A DNA stretch of 64,000 nt from contig JBITNC010000001.1 in assembly GCA_050084985.1 (NCBI GenBank), positions 11,656,001-11,720,000 on the forward strand, written 5' to 3'. The notes beneath the pieces are model-generated. The model did not search any database, was not told the DNA's origin, and saw nothing but the letters and a program-made list of their open reading frames with translations. The DNA is from Nageia nagi. Its lineage: Eukaryota; Pinophyta. Shown here one piece after another: positions 56,147 through 64,000 of the stretch. The position numbers and the translations under genes are program-made. How positions within the stretch are numbered: position 1 is the stretch's first letter; every line of letters starts with the position of its first letter.

Positions 56147-57403
56147 ATGGATCAGCTTAAATTATTCCTATGTAGTCTTTCAAGAAGAGATCTGGATGAA
56201 TTATTGGGGGAAATCAGACATGATGGTCCAGAGGGATCCGGAGGAACGCGAAATAGTGCTGAGGGCGATAATAGTAACTTTCAAGCTACTATAGAGGGTA
56301 TGCAAAGGCAAATCGATAGATTGGCAAGGGGATCAGCTTCGCCTAATGATTCTTTTGAATTTGGTAGTCCCCTATGCGATGAGATTCGTAGGCACATGCC
56401 ACCATTTGATTATAAAGAGCCGAAATTCTGCAAGTTCAATGGTGAAGGAGATCCGAGGAAACATCTACAAGGATTCAAGGATGAGTGCGAACTCAAAATC
56501 GGTACAGATCAAAGATTACAAGCCAAATTCTTTCCCCATAGCTTGGAGGGAGAGGCTCGAGAATGGTTTTATGCCCTACCTGAAGGGTCCATCACATCAT
56601 TTGGAGAATTCAGTAGTTTATTCCTTGAGCAATACAAGCATAACATCAAGTAGGAGGTTATGGTATCAGATTTATGCACTATAAAGCAAGGCAGTGATGA
56701 GAAACTGGACAAATTTGTTGTGAGGTTTAAGAAGACATGGTAGCAAGTGAAGACCAGATTGACGGAAAAAGAGGTAAACAATATTTTTAAAGAAGCTGTT
56801 ATCTTACCTTTGCAATCACATGTCATCGATTATACACATCTTGTGTTTTCAGATATGACATATAAATTGTTAGAGAAAGAGAAAGTCCTTGTGAAGCTAG
56901 GGCTTGTGAAGTATGGTAGTGATGATAAGACTAAAGCGAAGGATAAGAGATCGCAATCACCAAAGAAGGAGAAAACTATCCATGTGGCCGAGAAGACAAG
57001 TGGGCCGAAAGAGAGGAAATTTGTGAAATTTCCCATACCTCCGAGATATATCCTAAAAGACCTTATGGCGAAAGGGTTGTTACAACCCTTACCTAAGCAT
57101 GAAGAAGATCCTATAGCAGAAAGACCCGCTTGGTATAAAGAAGATAGGTATTGTGAGTATCATCAGACTAAGGGCCATGCTACTAATGGGTGTGGAAGCC
57201 TTAGGAACAGAATACAGAAGCTCATAGAAGATGGATTCTATGTGTGTCAAGCAAAGGTCGAAGATGCAGAGGAAGAGCAACATGTCAATGTGATTTTCCA
57301 TGAAGATGTTTGTGCGGCACTCACAAGAGGGAGAGCTAGAGAGATGGTCGATCCAGTTACCTGCGAGAAGGAGCTACCAAATATCCTAGAGGTTTCGATT
57401 TGA
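56147..57403 (+). pseudogene. Gypsy C gag
   Basis: Start taken at the ATG at 56147 (MDQLKLFLC) because upstream codons fall in the leader. Contains EPKFCKFNGEGDPRKHLQGF and LEGEAREWFYALPEGSI, the gypsy capsid core, then FKEAVILPLQSHVIDYTHL and the late RYCEYHQTKGHATNGC motif. Two in-frame TAG codons (56651, 56741) fall where glutamine is usual. The frame then runs open to 57403. Pol continues in another frame from about 57388 (PRGFDLIEQLKSTQ), so a one-base shift or programmed frameshift lies at this boundary. Confidence 0.9.
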
Positions 57404-58116
57404 TTGAGCAATTAAAGAGCACACAAGCTAAGGTTAGTCTTTTTGAGTTAGTTCAGATTTCAGCACCTCATATGGAGATGATGAATCAGGTTTTTAGGAA
57501 TAGTCAGATCGATCGAAATATTTCTATTGCTGCTTTTGCGGAGAAGGCAGAGATTTGGGGTAAAGGGGAAGTTATTACATTTTACCCTAGCGAGAAGCCT
57601 AGTAAGGACGTCACTAAGCTTCATCCACCTTTGTTCATTGAGGTGGATGCCTTTGGAATAACAGTTAAGAGGTCATTGATAGATGGTGGGGCAGCCCTGA
57701 ATATTGCTACCACTCATCTGTTGGAGCAATTTGATCCGGATGTGCTACCTCCAAGAGAAGAGACTACCATGAGAGTCAAGGGATTTGACGGCATACCTAG
57801 AAGATGTGCAGGAATTATCACATTACCAATCAAGGTTGGTAATAAAGTGCTTGACACTCTATTTTATATCACAGAAGGAAAGCCTTCATTCAACTTTATT
57901 CTTGGAAGACCTTGGATAGATGATATGGATGGAGTGGCATCAACGTTACATAGGTGTTTTAAATTCTATTTTGAGGGAAATGTCTATAAGGTTGAGGCAA
58001 ATGAACAGATGCCCAAGCAGTGTAACTTTATCCTCCTGGAGAGATTTGTTCCATGTGATATGGAAGATGAAACCCTTCTAGCCAGGAATGATCGAATTTA
58101 TAGGAAAGCATTATAG
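57388..58116 (+). CDS. Gypsy C aspartic protease region
   Basis: Open from the gag boundary to a TAG at 58114. VKRSLIDGGAALNIATTHLL carries the catalytic aspartate (Tat elements use DGG or DGS rather than DSG), and FNFILGRPWIDDMDGVASTLH is the downstream flap/strand motif. The enzyme would process the polyprotein. All pol domains that follow are in the same frame. Confidence 0.85.
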   Translation, partial: RGFDLIEQLKSTQAKVSLFELVQISAPHMEMMNQVFRNSQIDRNISIAAFAEKAEIWGKGEVITFYPSEKPSKDVTKLHPPLFIEVDAFGITVKRSLIDGGAALNIATTHLLEQFDPDVLPPREETTMRVKGFDGIPRRCAGIITLPIKVGNKVLDTLFYITEGKPSFNFILGRPWIDDMDGVASTLHRCFKFYFEGNVYKVEANEQMPKQCNFILLERFVPCDMEDETLLARNDRIYRKAL

Positions 58117-58860
58117 AAAATCAATGTGATGGATATCAGGATTGGTTCATATGTTATCACGAACGTCAATGAAATCAGTGTAGACGAAAACTTCAATGAA
58201 CAGCAGCAAGGTCAGGAAGAAGAATGCCCGCGCTCCTTTTCAGTGATAGGGGACCATCGACGATCTTCTTCTGGGGAAGAAACGGAGAAAAACTAGTCAA
58301 GTATAATTCTGTATCAGGGTGGTGATCACATTTGTCAGGATAGAATTTCAAAAATAGTGCAGATCGATGAGTGGGTAAGCAATTGTTATGTAATTGATTG
58401 CGAGATTGATGAGGAAGATGCTATACACACTATAGATCTATTTCAAAATGATGATGCCTTTTTAGAAGTATTAGGCGCTAGAACAGAATATCCAATAAGG
58501 CACGAAAAGAGAATTCAAACGCATTGTCCAGATATACATGCTTGTTTCGAGGAATCCAGAGATGACAAGATTGAGGGATTGGGAGAGTTACCATTCCCTT
58601 TGCCATCAGAAGTTGAGGTTACCTAGTTGAATGAAGAAATTGAAGAAGTTAATATCGGCTCTCAAGAGATACTGTGAATACTAAAAACGGGTAAGCTTCT
58701 TGAGGCACCATTGCAGAATGAATTAGTTCAGTCTTTTCACAATTATTCTGAGCTATTTGCATGGTCTTACAAAGATATGCCAAGGTTAGATGAGAATTTT
58801 GTGGTTCATAACCTAGTGGTCGAAAAAGGGGCAATGCCAGTAAAACAAAAGCCATGAAAA
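58117..58860 (+). pseudogene. Gypsy C protease-RT linker
   Basis: Same pol frame, interrupted by TAG (58114), TAG (58294), TAG (58624), TGA (58675) and TGA (58855). It contains the acidic block EIDEEDAIHTIDLFQNDDAF and then FHNYSELFAWSYKDMPRLDE, the conserved F-W-DMPG lead-in to RT. No frameshift occurs. Confidence 0.85.
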
Positions 58861-59946
58861 ATGCCTTTTCAGGTTTCATTGCTCGTGAAGAAGGAAATAG
58901 AGAAATTACTACAAGTTGGATTCATAAGATCCATAGACTACTCAGAATGGATGGCTAATATAGTTCCAGTTAAGAAGCCTACAGGTGAAATCAGAGTGTG
59001 CACTGATTTTAGGGATCTCAACAAGGCTTGTCCAAAAGACGATTTTCCATTGCCTAACATAGATATGATCATTGATAGTTTAGCAGGATATGAGATGTTG
59101 TCATTTATGGATGGCTTTTCGGGATATAATCAGATTAAAATCAAAGAGAGTGATCAACATAAAATAGCTTTTAGAACACCTTGGGGCAACTTTTGCTACA
59201 AGGTAATGCCGTTTGGTCTCAAGAATGCGGGAGCTACATACCAAAGAGCCATGACAGCTATGTTCCATGATTTCATTCATAAGACAGTTGAGGTATATGT
59301 TGATGACATTTTGATAAAATCCAAGAACAAAGAAAATCATGTTCAAGATTTGAAAGAAGCATTTGAGAGGATGAGACAGTACAAGTTAAGAGTTAAGCCA
59401 CAGAAGTGTGTATTTGGTGTGTCATCAGGAAAACTCTTGGGACATATTGTCTCAAGGAGAGGTGTGGAAGTGGATCCCAAAAAGATCAAAGCCATCATAG
59501 AAATGGCACCTCCAACAAATCTCAAGCAATTAAGGAGTTTACAAGGTAAAATACAGACCATTAGAAGATTTATATGTCAATTAACGGACAAGATAGCTCC
59601 TATGTCTCATTTACTTAAGAAAGATGTTGAGTTTAAATGGGATGATAAATGTCAAGAGTCATTTGATAAGAGAAAAGAATATTTGTTACACCCACCGGTG
59701 TTAGCTCCATATAGGCATGGAGAACCCCTTTGGCTTTATGTTTCAGCTACAGAGCATGCATTTGGAGTAATGCTTGCTAAGAAGGAGGAAGATGGTAAAG
59801 AGAGGGCTATCTATTTTATCAACAGGACATTGAAGGATTATGAGACTAGATACACTCCTATTGAGAAGTTATGTCAATGTGTGGTGTTTGCTACTGAAAG
59901 GTTGTGGCATTACATGATTAATAGCACTACATATGTGCTTACATAG
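58861..59946 (+). CDS. Gypsy C reverse transcriptase and linked RNase H
   Basis: 361 codons open. RT: GFIRSIDYSEWMANIVPVKK, CTDFRDLNKACPKDDFPLP (first catalytic aspartate nearby), GYNQIKI, FGLKNAGATYQRAM and VEVYVDDILIKSK (YVDD intact). Linked RNase H: HGEPLWLYVSATEHAFGVML and YFINRTLKDYETRYTPIEK; the usual first aspartate position reads VSA, so this RNase H may be inactive. The open block ends at a TAG (59944) in the expected place of a glutamine (YVLT-x-ADPLRY). Confidence 0.93.
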   Translation: MPFQVSLLVKKEIEKLLQVGFIRSIDYSEWMANIVPVKKPTGEIRVCTDFRDLNKACPKDDFPLPNIDMIIDSLAGYEMLSFMDGFSGYNQIKIKESDQHKIAFRTPWGNFCYKVMPFGLKNAGATYQRAMTAMFHDFIHKTVEVYVDDILIKSKNKENHVQDLKEAFERMRQYKLRVKPQKCVFGVSSGKLLGHIVSRRGVEVDPKKIKAIIEMAPPTNLKQLRSLQGKIQTIRRFICQLTDKIAPMSHLLKKDVEFKWDDKCQESFDKRKEYLLHPPVLAPYRHGEPLWLYVSATEHAFGVMLAKKEEDGKERAIYFINRTLKDYETRYTPIEKLCQCVVFATERLWHYMINSTTYVLT

Positions 59947-60558
59947 GCAGATCCATTGAGGTACTTAATGTCAAAGCCTTGCCTTGATGGAAGAGCAGCA
60001 AAATGGGTCATGTTACTTCAAGAATTTGATCTCAGATTTGTCAAGCAAAAATATGTTAAGGGACAAGCAATCATAGATTTTGTTGCAAAATTCCCCACAG
60101 GGGATAGTACAGAGCTCAGAGAAGAATTCAAGGATGAATGTGCGTTAACAGATATGGCAGAGGCTACAGAGAAGGACCACCCGCAGCCTATTTATGATGA
60201 TGATAGGACCATCGACGTTCCATTTCCAAGAGAATCTAAACCTTGGAAGTTATACTTTGATGGGTCTAGGTGTATGCATGGATCAGGAGCAGGAATTGCA
60301 TTAATATCCCCGCAAAACGATATCATTCCTATGTCCTACAAATTGTCATTTGAATGCACTAACAATATGGTGGAATATGAAGCTCTTATATTGGGCTTGA
60401 AGGTAGCTATAGAAATTGGTATTTCACGGATACATATTTATGGAGATTCATAGCTAATAGTTAAGCAGGTCAACGAGGTTTACAAGACCAAAGATGAAAA
60501 GCTTATCCCTTATAGGGATTACGTTATCAAGTTACTCACACATTTCAAAGGATATCAA
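59947..60558 (+). CDS. Gypsy C second (archaeal-type) RNase H
   Basis: 59956-60453 is open up to a TAG after IYGDS. KLYFDGSRCMHGSGAGIALIS, NNMVEYEALILGL and RIHIYGDS provide the D-E-D triad of an RVT_3-type RNase H, characteristic of Tat-lineage elements. The remainder (60454-60558) continues in frame as LIVKQVNEVYKTKDEKLIPY. All three catalytic residues are present. Confidence 0.9.
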
Positions 60559-61668
60559 TTGGAAAGTGTCCCAAGGAGTAGCAACAGACTAGCAGATGCA
60601 ATGGCAAGTGCGGCATCACTTATACCATTGGAAGTTGAGGACAAAGAAACTAGCTTCACCATCAGAAACCTAGAAACTTCATCCACTACCGAGGAAAGTG
60701 TAATATGTGTGGTCCAAAGAGTTGGGTATGAGGAGAGTCCGTGGTACCAATATATCTATAGATATTTGAAGGATGATTTTATTGATACTACTCTGGATAA
60801 GCGAGAGCAAATTAGAATAAAGAGGCTTGCAACTAGGTACGTTATCATCAGTGATGTGCTTTACAAAAGGTCATTTAATGGTATTCTTTTAAGGTGCCTT
60901 CTTATTGAGGAAATTGCGATAGTATTAGAGCATGCCCATGGGGGGGCATGCAGGGGGCATTTTAATGGGAGATCAGTTTTTGGCAAGCTAATCAGGACGG
61001 GTTATTGGTGGCCTACCATGGAGCATGACTATTTTGAGCATGTCAAGAAATGTGAGCAATGTCAAAGCCATGCACATCTTGAGCTTACACCAACTCAGGA
61101 ATTGAACTATGTTACATCGCCATGGCCTTTCTCTATGTGGGCTATGGATTGCATGGGTGTTGTTAACCCACCATCTAGTGAGGGGCACAAGTTTATCTTA
61201 GTTGCTATAGAATATTATATGAAATGGGTTGAGGCTATCCCTTTAAAAATAGCTATAAAGAAGCATGTGATCAAGTTCATCAAGGAATACATCATTTGTA
61301 GGTGTGGCATACCACAAAGGTTGGTTATGGATAATGGGGCTAACTTCATAGGTAAGGATATCAAAGAATTTTTCCAGAAAATGAGGATTGAGCAGAGATT
61401 TTCTTCAGTTTACTACCCTCAAGGTAATGGGCAGGCTGAAGCTACAAATAAGACGATCAAAAGGATATTGGCCAAGAATATCAAGAAGAATGGGAAGGAT
61501 TGGCATGAGCAATTACCTTACGCTTTATGGGCATATAGGACAAGCAAAAGGATAGCAACAGGTGCTACCCCATACTCTCTTGTGTTTGGAGATGAGGCAG
61601 TTATCCCTCTTGAGATTGAGATCCCATCTTTGAGGATTGCACTCAAGGATGTGATGAAGGAACCATAA
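60559..61668 (+). CDS. Gypsy C integrase
   Basis: 369 codons open. An HHCC zinc-binding domain (HAHGGACRGHFNGRS and KKCEQCQSHAH) is followed by the catalytic core: WAMDCMGVV (D), VMDNGANFIG (D) and GNGQAEATNKTIKRIL (E). A C-terminal GATPYSLVFGDEAVIPLE box follows. The first half of this block is still the tether after the second RNase H (VPRSSNRLADAMASA). No chromodomain. TAA at 61666. Confidence 0.92.
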   Translation: MESVPRSSNRLADAMASAASLIPLEVEDKETSFTIRNLETSSTTEESVICVVQRVGYEESPWYQYIYRYLKDDFIDTTLDKREQIRIKRLATRYVIISDVLYKRSFNGILLRCLLIEEIAIVLEHAHGGACRGHFNGRSVFGKLIRTGYWWPTMEHDYFEHVKKCEQCQSHAHLELTPTQELNYVTSPWPFSMWAMDCMGVVNPPSSEGHKFILVAIEYYMKWVEAIPLKIAIKKHVIKFIKEYIICRCGIPQRLVMDNGANFIGKDIKEFFQKMRIEQRFSSVYYPQGNGQAEATNKTIKRILAKNIKKNGKDWHEQLPYALWAYRTSKRIATGATPYSLVFGDEAVIPLEIEIPSLRIALKDVMKEP

Positions 61669-62001
61669 TATTTGGAGGCAAGATTGAATCAACTTGAAGC
61701 ACTAGATGAAAAGAGAATCACTGCATTAGAACACCTCAGAGCATATCAGCAGAGGATTAAAAGATCATATGGCAAGAGAGTGGTCCCTAAGGATTTTGAG
61801 GTTGGAGATATGGTCTTGCAGGAGAATATTTCCAATACTACAGCCAGAGATGAGCTTAAGGGAAAGTTTGAGCCAAATTGGGTTGGACCATACCTTATTA
61901 CAGAAGTATTTGGCAGAGGTGCTTACAGGTTGTCTACATTGGATGGGGAGATTCTCAAGAATCCCATCAATGCTAGGCATTTGAAGAAGTATTACATCTA
62001 G
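61669..62001 (+). CDS. Gypsy C integrase C-terminal region
   Basis: Same frame after the TAA. KRVVPKDFEVGDMVLQENI and PNWVGPYLITEVFGRGAYRLSTLDG form the small barrel domain after the integrase core, ending NARHLKKYYI at the natural pol stop (61999). This is the real end of the polyprotein. Confidence 0.9.
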   Translation, partial: YLEARLNQLEALDEKRITALEHLRAYQQRIKRSYGKRVVPKDFEVGDMVLQENISNTTARDELKGKFEPNWVGPYLITEVFGRGAYRLSTLDGEILKNPINARHLKKYYI

Positions 62002-62705
62002 GTGGCCTGCAGGTCGATGCGTGCGTCTGGGTCGTAGCGAAGTATACTAAAGGAATGATCATGCGAGCAGACGTCACGGAGCCAAATCAGAGAGTCAGTT
62101 TGAGGTCAGAAGAGGAGTGCCCGCGCTCCCGCCTGCAGTCCTATCTTTAAGGTAGAAGTGGCTAGTTTGAAGATCCTTTATGCCTCTTGGCAGAGTTTTA
62201 GCTCCACATTGCATGGCCCTTGGCGGAGTATTAGCTCCATATCAATTACCATGCCTCTTGGCAGGGAGTCCAGCTCCCACAGAATCATCGGACTGAACCA
62301 TCAATGATAGGAGATGGTTGTACTCCACACAAAAGGAAAAAATATATAATATCCAAAATGTCAAAAATACGGGTAATTGTCATCTAGGACCTCTTGGTAG
62401 ATGGCTATGGACCCTAGAGCTGTCTTTTCTTTTTGCAGGATATCATTGGAGCCTAGCAATATCAACTAGGGGCAACATGGCGAATATCACATAAGGGGGT
62501 TTCTTAACCCATATCTCTTATCATTATGTTGTTTACCTTTCTCAAGTTTAACATAGTTCAGTATCAAAATTAGATTGATTAGTGTTGGTATTATGCTTAT
62601 CAATGCTTATCAATATTTGATTGGCTATGACATCTTGAGTATACTTTGAATGAAAAATCTTAATGCACCTAGTGATTTGCGCTTTATCATTCAAAGTGGG
62701 GCATC
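62002..62705 (+). other. Gypsy C 3' untranslated region
   Basis: No frame. 62181-62281 has three imperfect units of the type tgcctcttggcagagtttta followed by gctccaca. The phrase agtgcccgcgctcc near 62118 recurs near 58230. Ends in aagtggggcatc before the right LTR. Confidence 0.75.
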
Positions 62706-63574
62706 TGTTAACACATAAAATTTGATTTATGTATTTGTTAATACATTATAAAATAGTTTCCTGCACTTATAATCAGTTATTAATGTTATCTTGGATTTCA
62801 TTAATATATATCATTATTTACTATGTTTCTCTTGCTTATGTAGGTACATGCCGACTCAAGGAGTGCGTCATATTATCTACTACCTATATAAATAAGGGAT
62901 CTAATAGTAAGTCCATCATCAAGGATACACATGATCCTGCGTATGGTCTTGATAATGGCAATCATATTGTAAGGTGTCTCTTGACACTGCCTGTCAAGCC
63001 TGATTTTGTGTATCCCCTTCTTACGAGCATTCTGAAGAACTGAGAGACCTATCTGATAATCATACTACGATCATCTCGAGATTTTAGTGGGGGTGTAGAC
63101 TCGTTGGAGACGGATCATAGCCTATCGAAGGCCGCCGGCGCTCCTCTGTGGACGAATATAGATCGTCGGCATTCCTATCCAGTGCGACGAACACCGCCCG
63201 CGGCCTTCTTCTGTGACTTTTTAGCTTCGTGATTTCAGGTGTGGACAACGTTGGATCCTAGGATTTCGTCATCGGCTTCGTTTCGAACGTGCTGCATGAA
63301 GTGGGTATATAACTTCAGTCTTGATAGGCGGTGCCATTTTATGCCTGTTTTATCATATATATATTTCGCATTTACTTGTTACATACTTATCAGTGAACCT
63401 GAATTTATCAAGCAAATTTCGAGTTTTATCAATTTGTCAAAATACTTGTTATCTTTCATTATTTTGTGTATAAATTGCTATCCGTAGCTCGAGTTACAAG
63501 TGCATTCGAGTGTGTGAATGTTTTCCTTTATTGCTCATTTATTTGCATGCTCGAATTGTTTTTACTTGTAAACA
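62706..63574 (+). repeat. Gypsy C 3' LTR
   Basis: 869 bp partner of 55184-56055. It ends cttgtaaaca and is followed by the second tctgg and then Copia C gag sequence. Confidence 0.93.
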
Positions 63575-63579
63575 TCTGG

Positions 63580-63828
63580 CGACATGGAGGTTAGCAACCA
63601 ACCCTTGACTTTTTGATTATCTGCATACCACTTTGCATAGGCAGCATCAGCTTCCTTCGATGGATCAGTTTTACCAATAATATATTCGAGCTTCTCACGT
63701 CCTGCGATTTGCGTCTCTAATATTTGGGACCATACATCATAGTTACTTTCGGTGAGGACAACTCCGGCCTGGAAGCCAGAATTTTCAGATTGGATATGGA
63801 TTACTGGAGTTGATGATTCGGAAGCCAT
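63580..63828 (-). pseudogene. Copia C gag N-terminal part
   Basis: Start chosen at the ATG at 63828 (MASESSTPVIHIQSE) because it follows the primer site; a frame extending to 63885 passes through the primer site and LTR. LTESNYDVWSQILETQIAGREK and KWYADNQKVKGWLLTSM are typical of copia gag. The block ends at the Gypsy C insertion; the following residues in the long frame come from the gypsy LTR. Confidence 0.85.
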
Positions 63829-63844
63829 ATGGTGTTTTTCGTAA

Positions 63845-63860
63845 CCTTGCTCTGATACCA
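63845..63860 (-). promoter_or_regulatory. Copia C primer binding site
   Basis: The reverse complement reads TGGTATCAGAGCAAGG, an exact initiator tRNA-Met type site. It marks the inner end of the 5' LTR. Confidence 0.88.
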
Positions 63861-64000
63861 AGTCAAGAACTTGGTTTTCATTCATACAAAGCTCTTTACA
63901 ATATTATGGGCATAAATAGCCACTATACATAATTGGAATGCTAAAGTTTAGGACTACAAATCTGTCAGCCAGCAGAGCATATCTCTAATCTAGGAAATAT
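63861..64000 (-). repeat. Copia C 5' LTR, partial
   Basis: Begins right after the primer site (agtcaagaacttggttttc) and runs off the window. No partner is seen because the 3' end of the element is missing. Confidence 0.7.

Larger units (their letters stand above)
55184..63574 (+). mobile_element. Gypsy C: full-length Tat-like Ty3/gypsy element
   Basis: LTRs 55184-56055 and 62706-63574 (872 and 869 bp; TGTTAAC...AACA), target duplication tctgg (55179-55183 and 63575-63579), primer site TGGTGAACCCGACG (56058 on), polypurine-type aagtggggcatc before the right LTR. The interior has gag, protease, RT, RNase H, a second archaeal-type RNase H, and integrase without chromodomain, which fits the Tat lineage. 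It sits in Copia C gag: removing it with one tctgg leaves the gag frame continuous. Gag and pol are interrupted by stops but carry only one frame change. Confidence 0.95.
52840..64000 (-). mobile_element. Copia C: 3'-truncated Ty1/copia element, interrupted by Gypsy C
   Basis: Minus-strand order from the right edge: partial 5' LTR (63861-64000, running off the window), tRNA-Met primer site, gag, [Gypsy C], rest of gag, zinc knuckle, protease, GAG-pre-integrase and integrase. Sequence stops at 52840, just after the integrase C-terminal region, where MYB intron 2 begins. Reverse transcriptase, RNase H and the 3' LTR are missing. Stops in its frame fit CAA or CAG changing to TAA or TAG. Confidence 0.88.

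Overview
This window is plant nuclear DNA, almost entirely made of nested and decayed retrotransposons around one R2R3-MYB locus. The retroelements are Ty1/copia and Ty3/gypsy families with plant-type tRNA primer sites, and the MYB gene has the canonical plant 133-bp and 130-bp first exons. The AT-rich intergenic sequence, the many old element layers and the long LTRs suggest a large-genome seed plant. A gymnosperm is my guess, not shown. I see no rRNA or tRNA gene and no CRISPR array.

Layout. 1-3538 holds remnants of two LTR elements on the + strand: a gag-like ORF and integrase tail followed by a long LTR-like block, then a chromodomain-type tail with a 3' LTR. 3794-9694 is an old, complete but heavily mutated copia element (Copia A, minus strand). 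9695-20830 is an AT-rich repeat copy (family R) interrupted by a decayed LINE (about 11276-15720) and by a 1.9-kb TRIM-like LTR element (15872-17765). The TRIM has a 5-bp target duplication, and the second copy of R supplies an empty site. 20831-24798 is more R plus a gypsy gag remnant. 24799-49431 is a Tat-like gypsy element (Gypsy B, minus strand) that has lost its integrase. Its right LTR was split by a 17.4-kb tandem copia array (31781-49149) with three 2.2-kb LTRs and two nearly identical interiors.

50256-52839 is the MYB locus. The + copy is a subgroup 9 (MIXTA/MYB17-type) R2R3-MYB whose intron 1 acceptor is mutated and whose exon 3 has a frame-shifting deletion. Its intron 2 plus exon 3 are repeated in inverted orientation only 6 bp away, so a read-through transcript would fold into a hairpin of about 0.7 kb. 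The inverted arm ends abruptly in a 3'-truncated copia (Copia C, minus strand, 52840-64000, running off the window). Copia C was in turn interrupted inside gag by a full-length Tat-like gypsy (Gypsy C, 55184-63574, TSD tctgg).

No autonomous element here looks active. The premature stops in Gypsy C, Copia C and the copia array are nearly all explained by C-to-T change (CAG/CAA/CGA to TAG/TAA/TGA), as expected for methylated silenced DNA. The items most worth following are the MYB inverted duplication (possible small-RNA source), the three-LTR copia array whose middle LTR is a readable crossover product, and the 14-bp U3 array in its LTRs.
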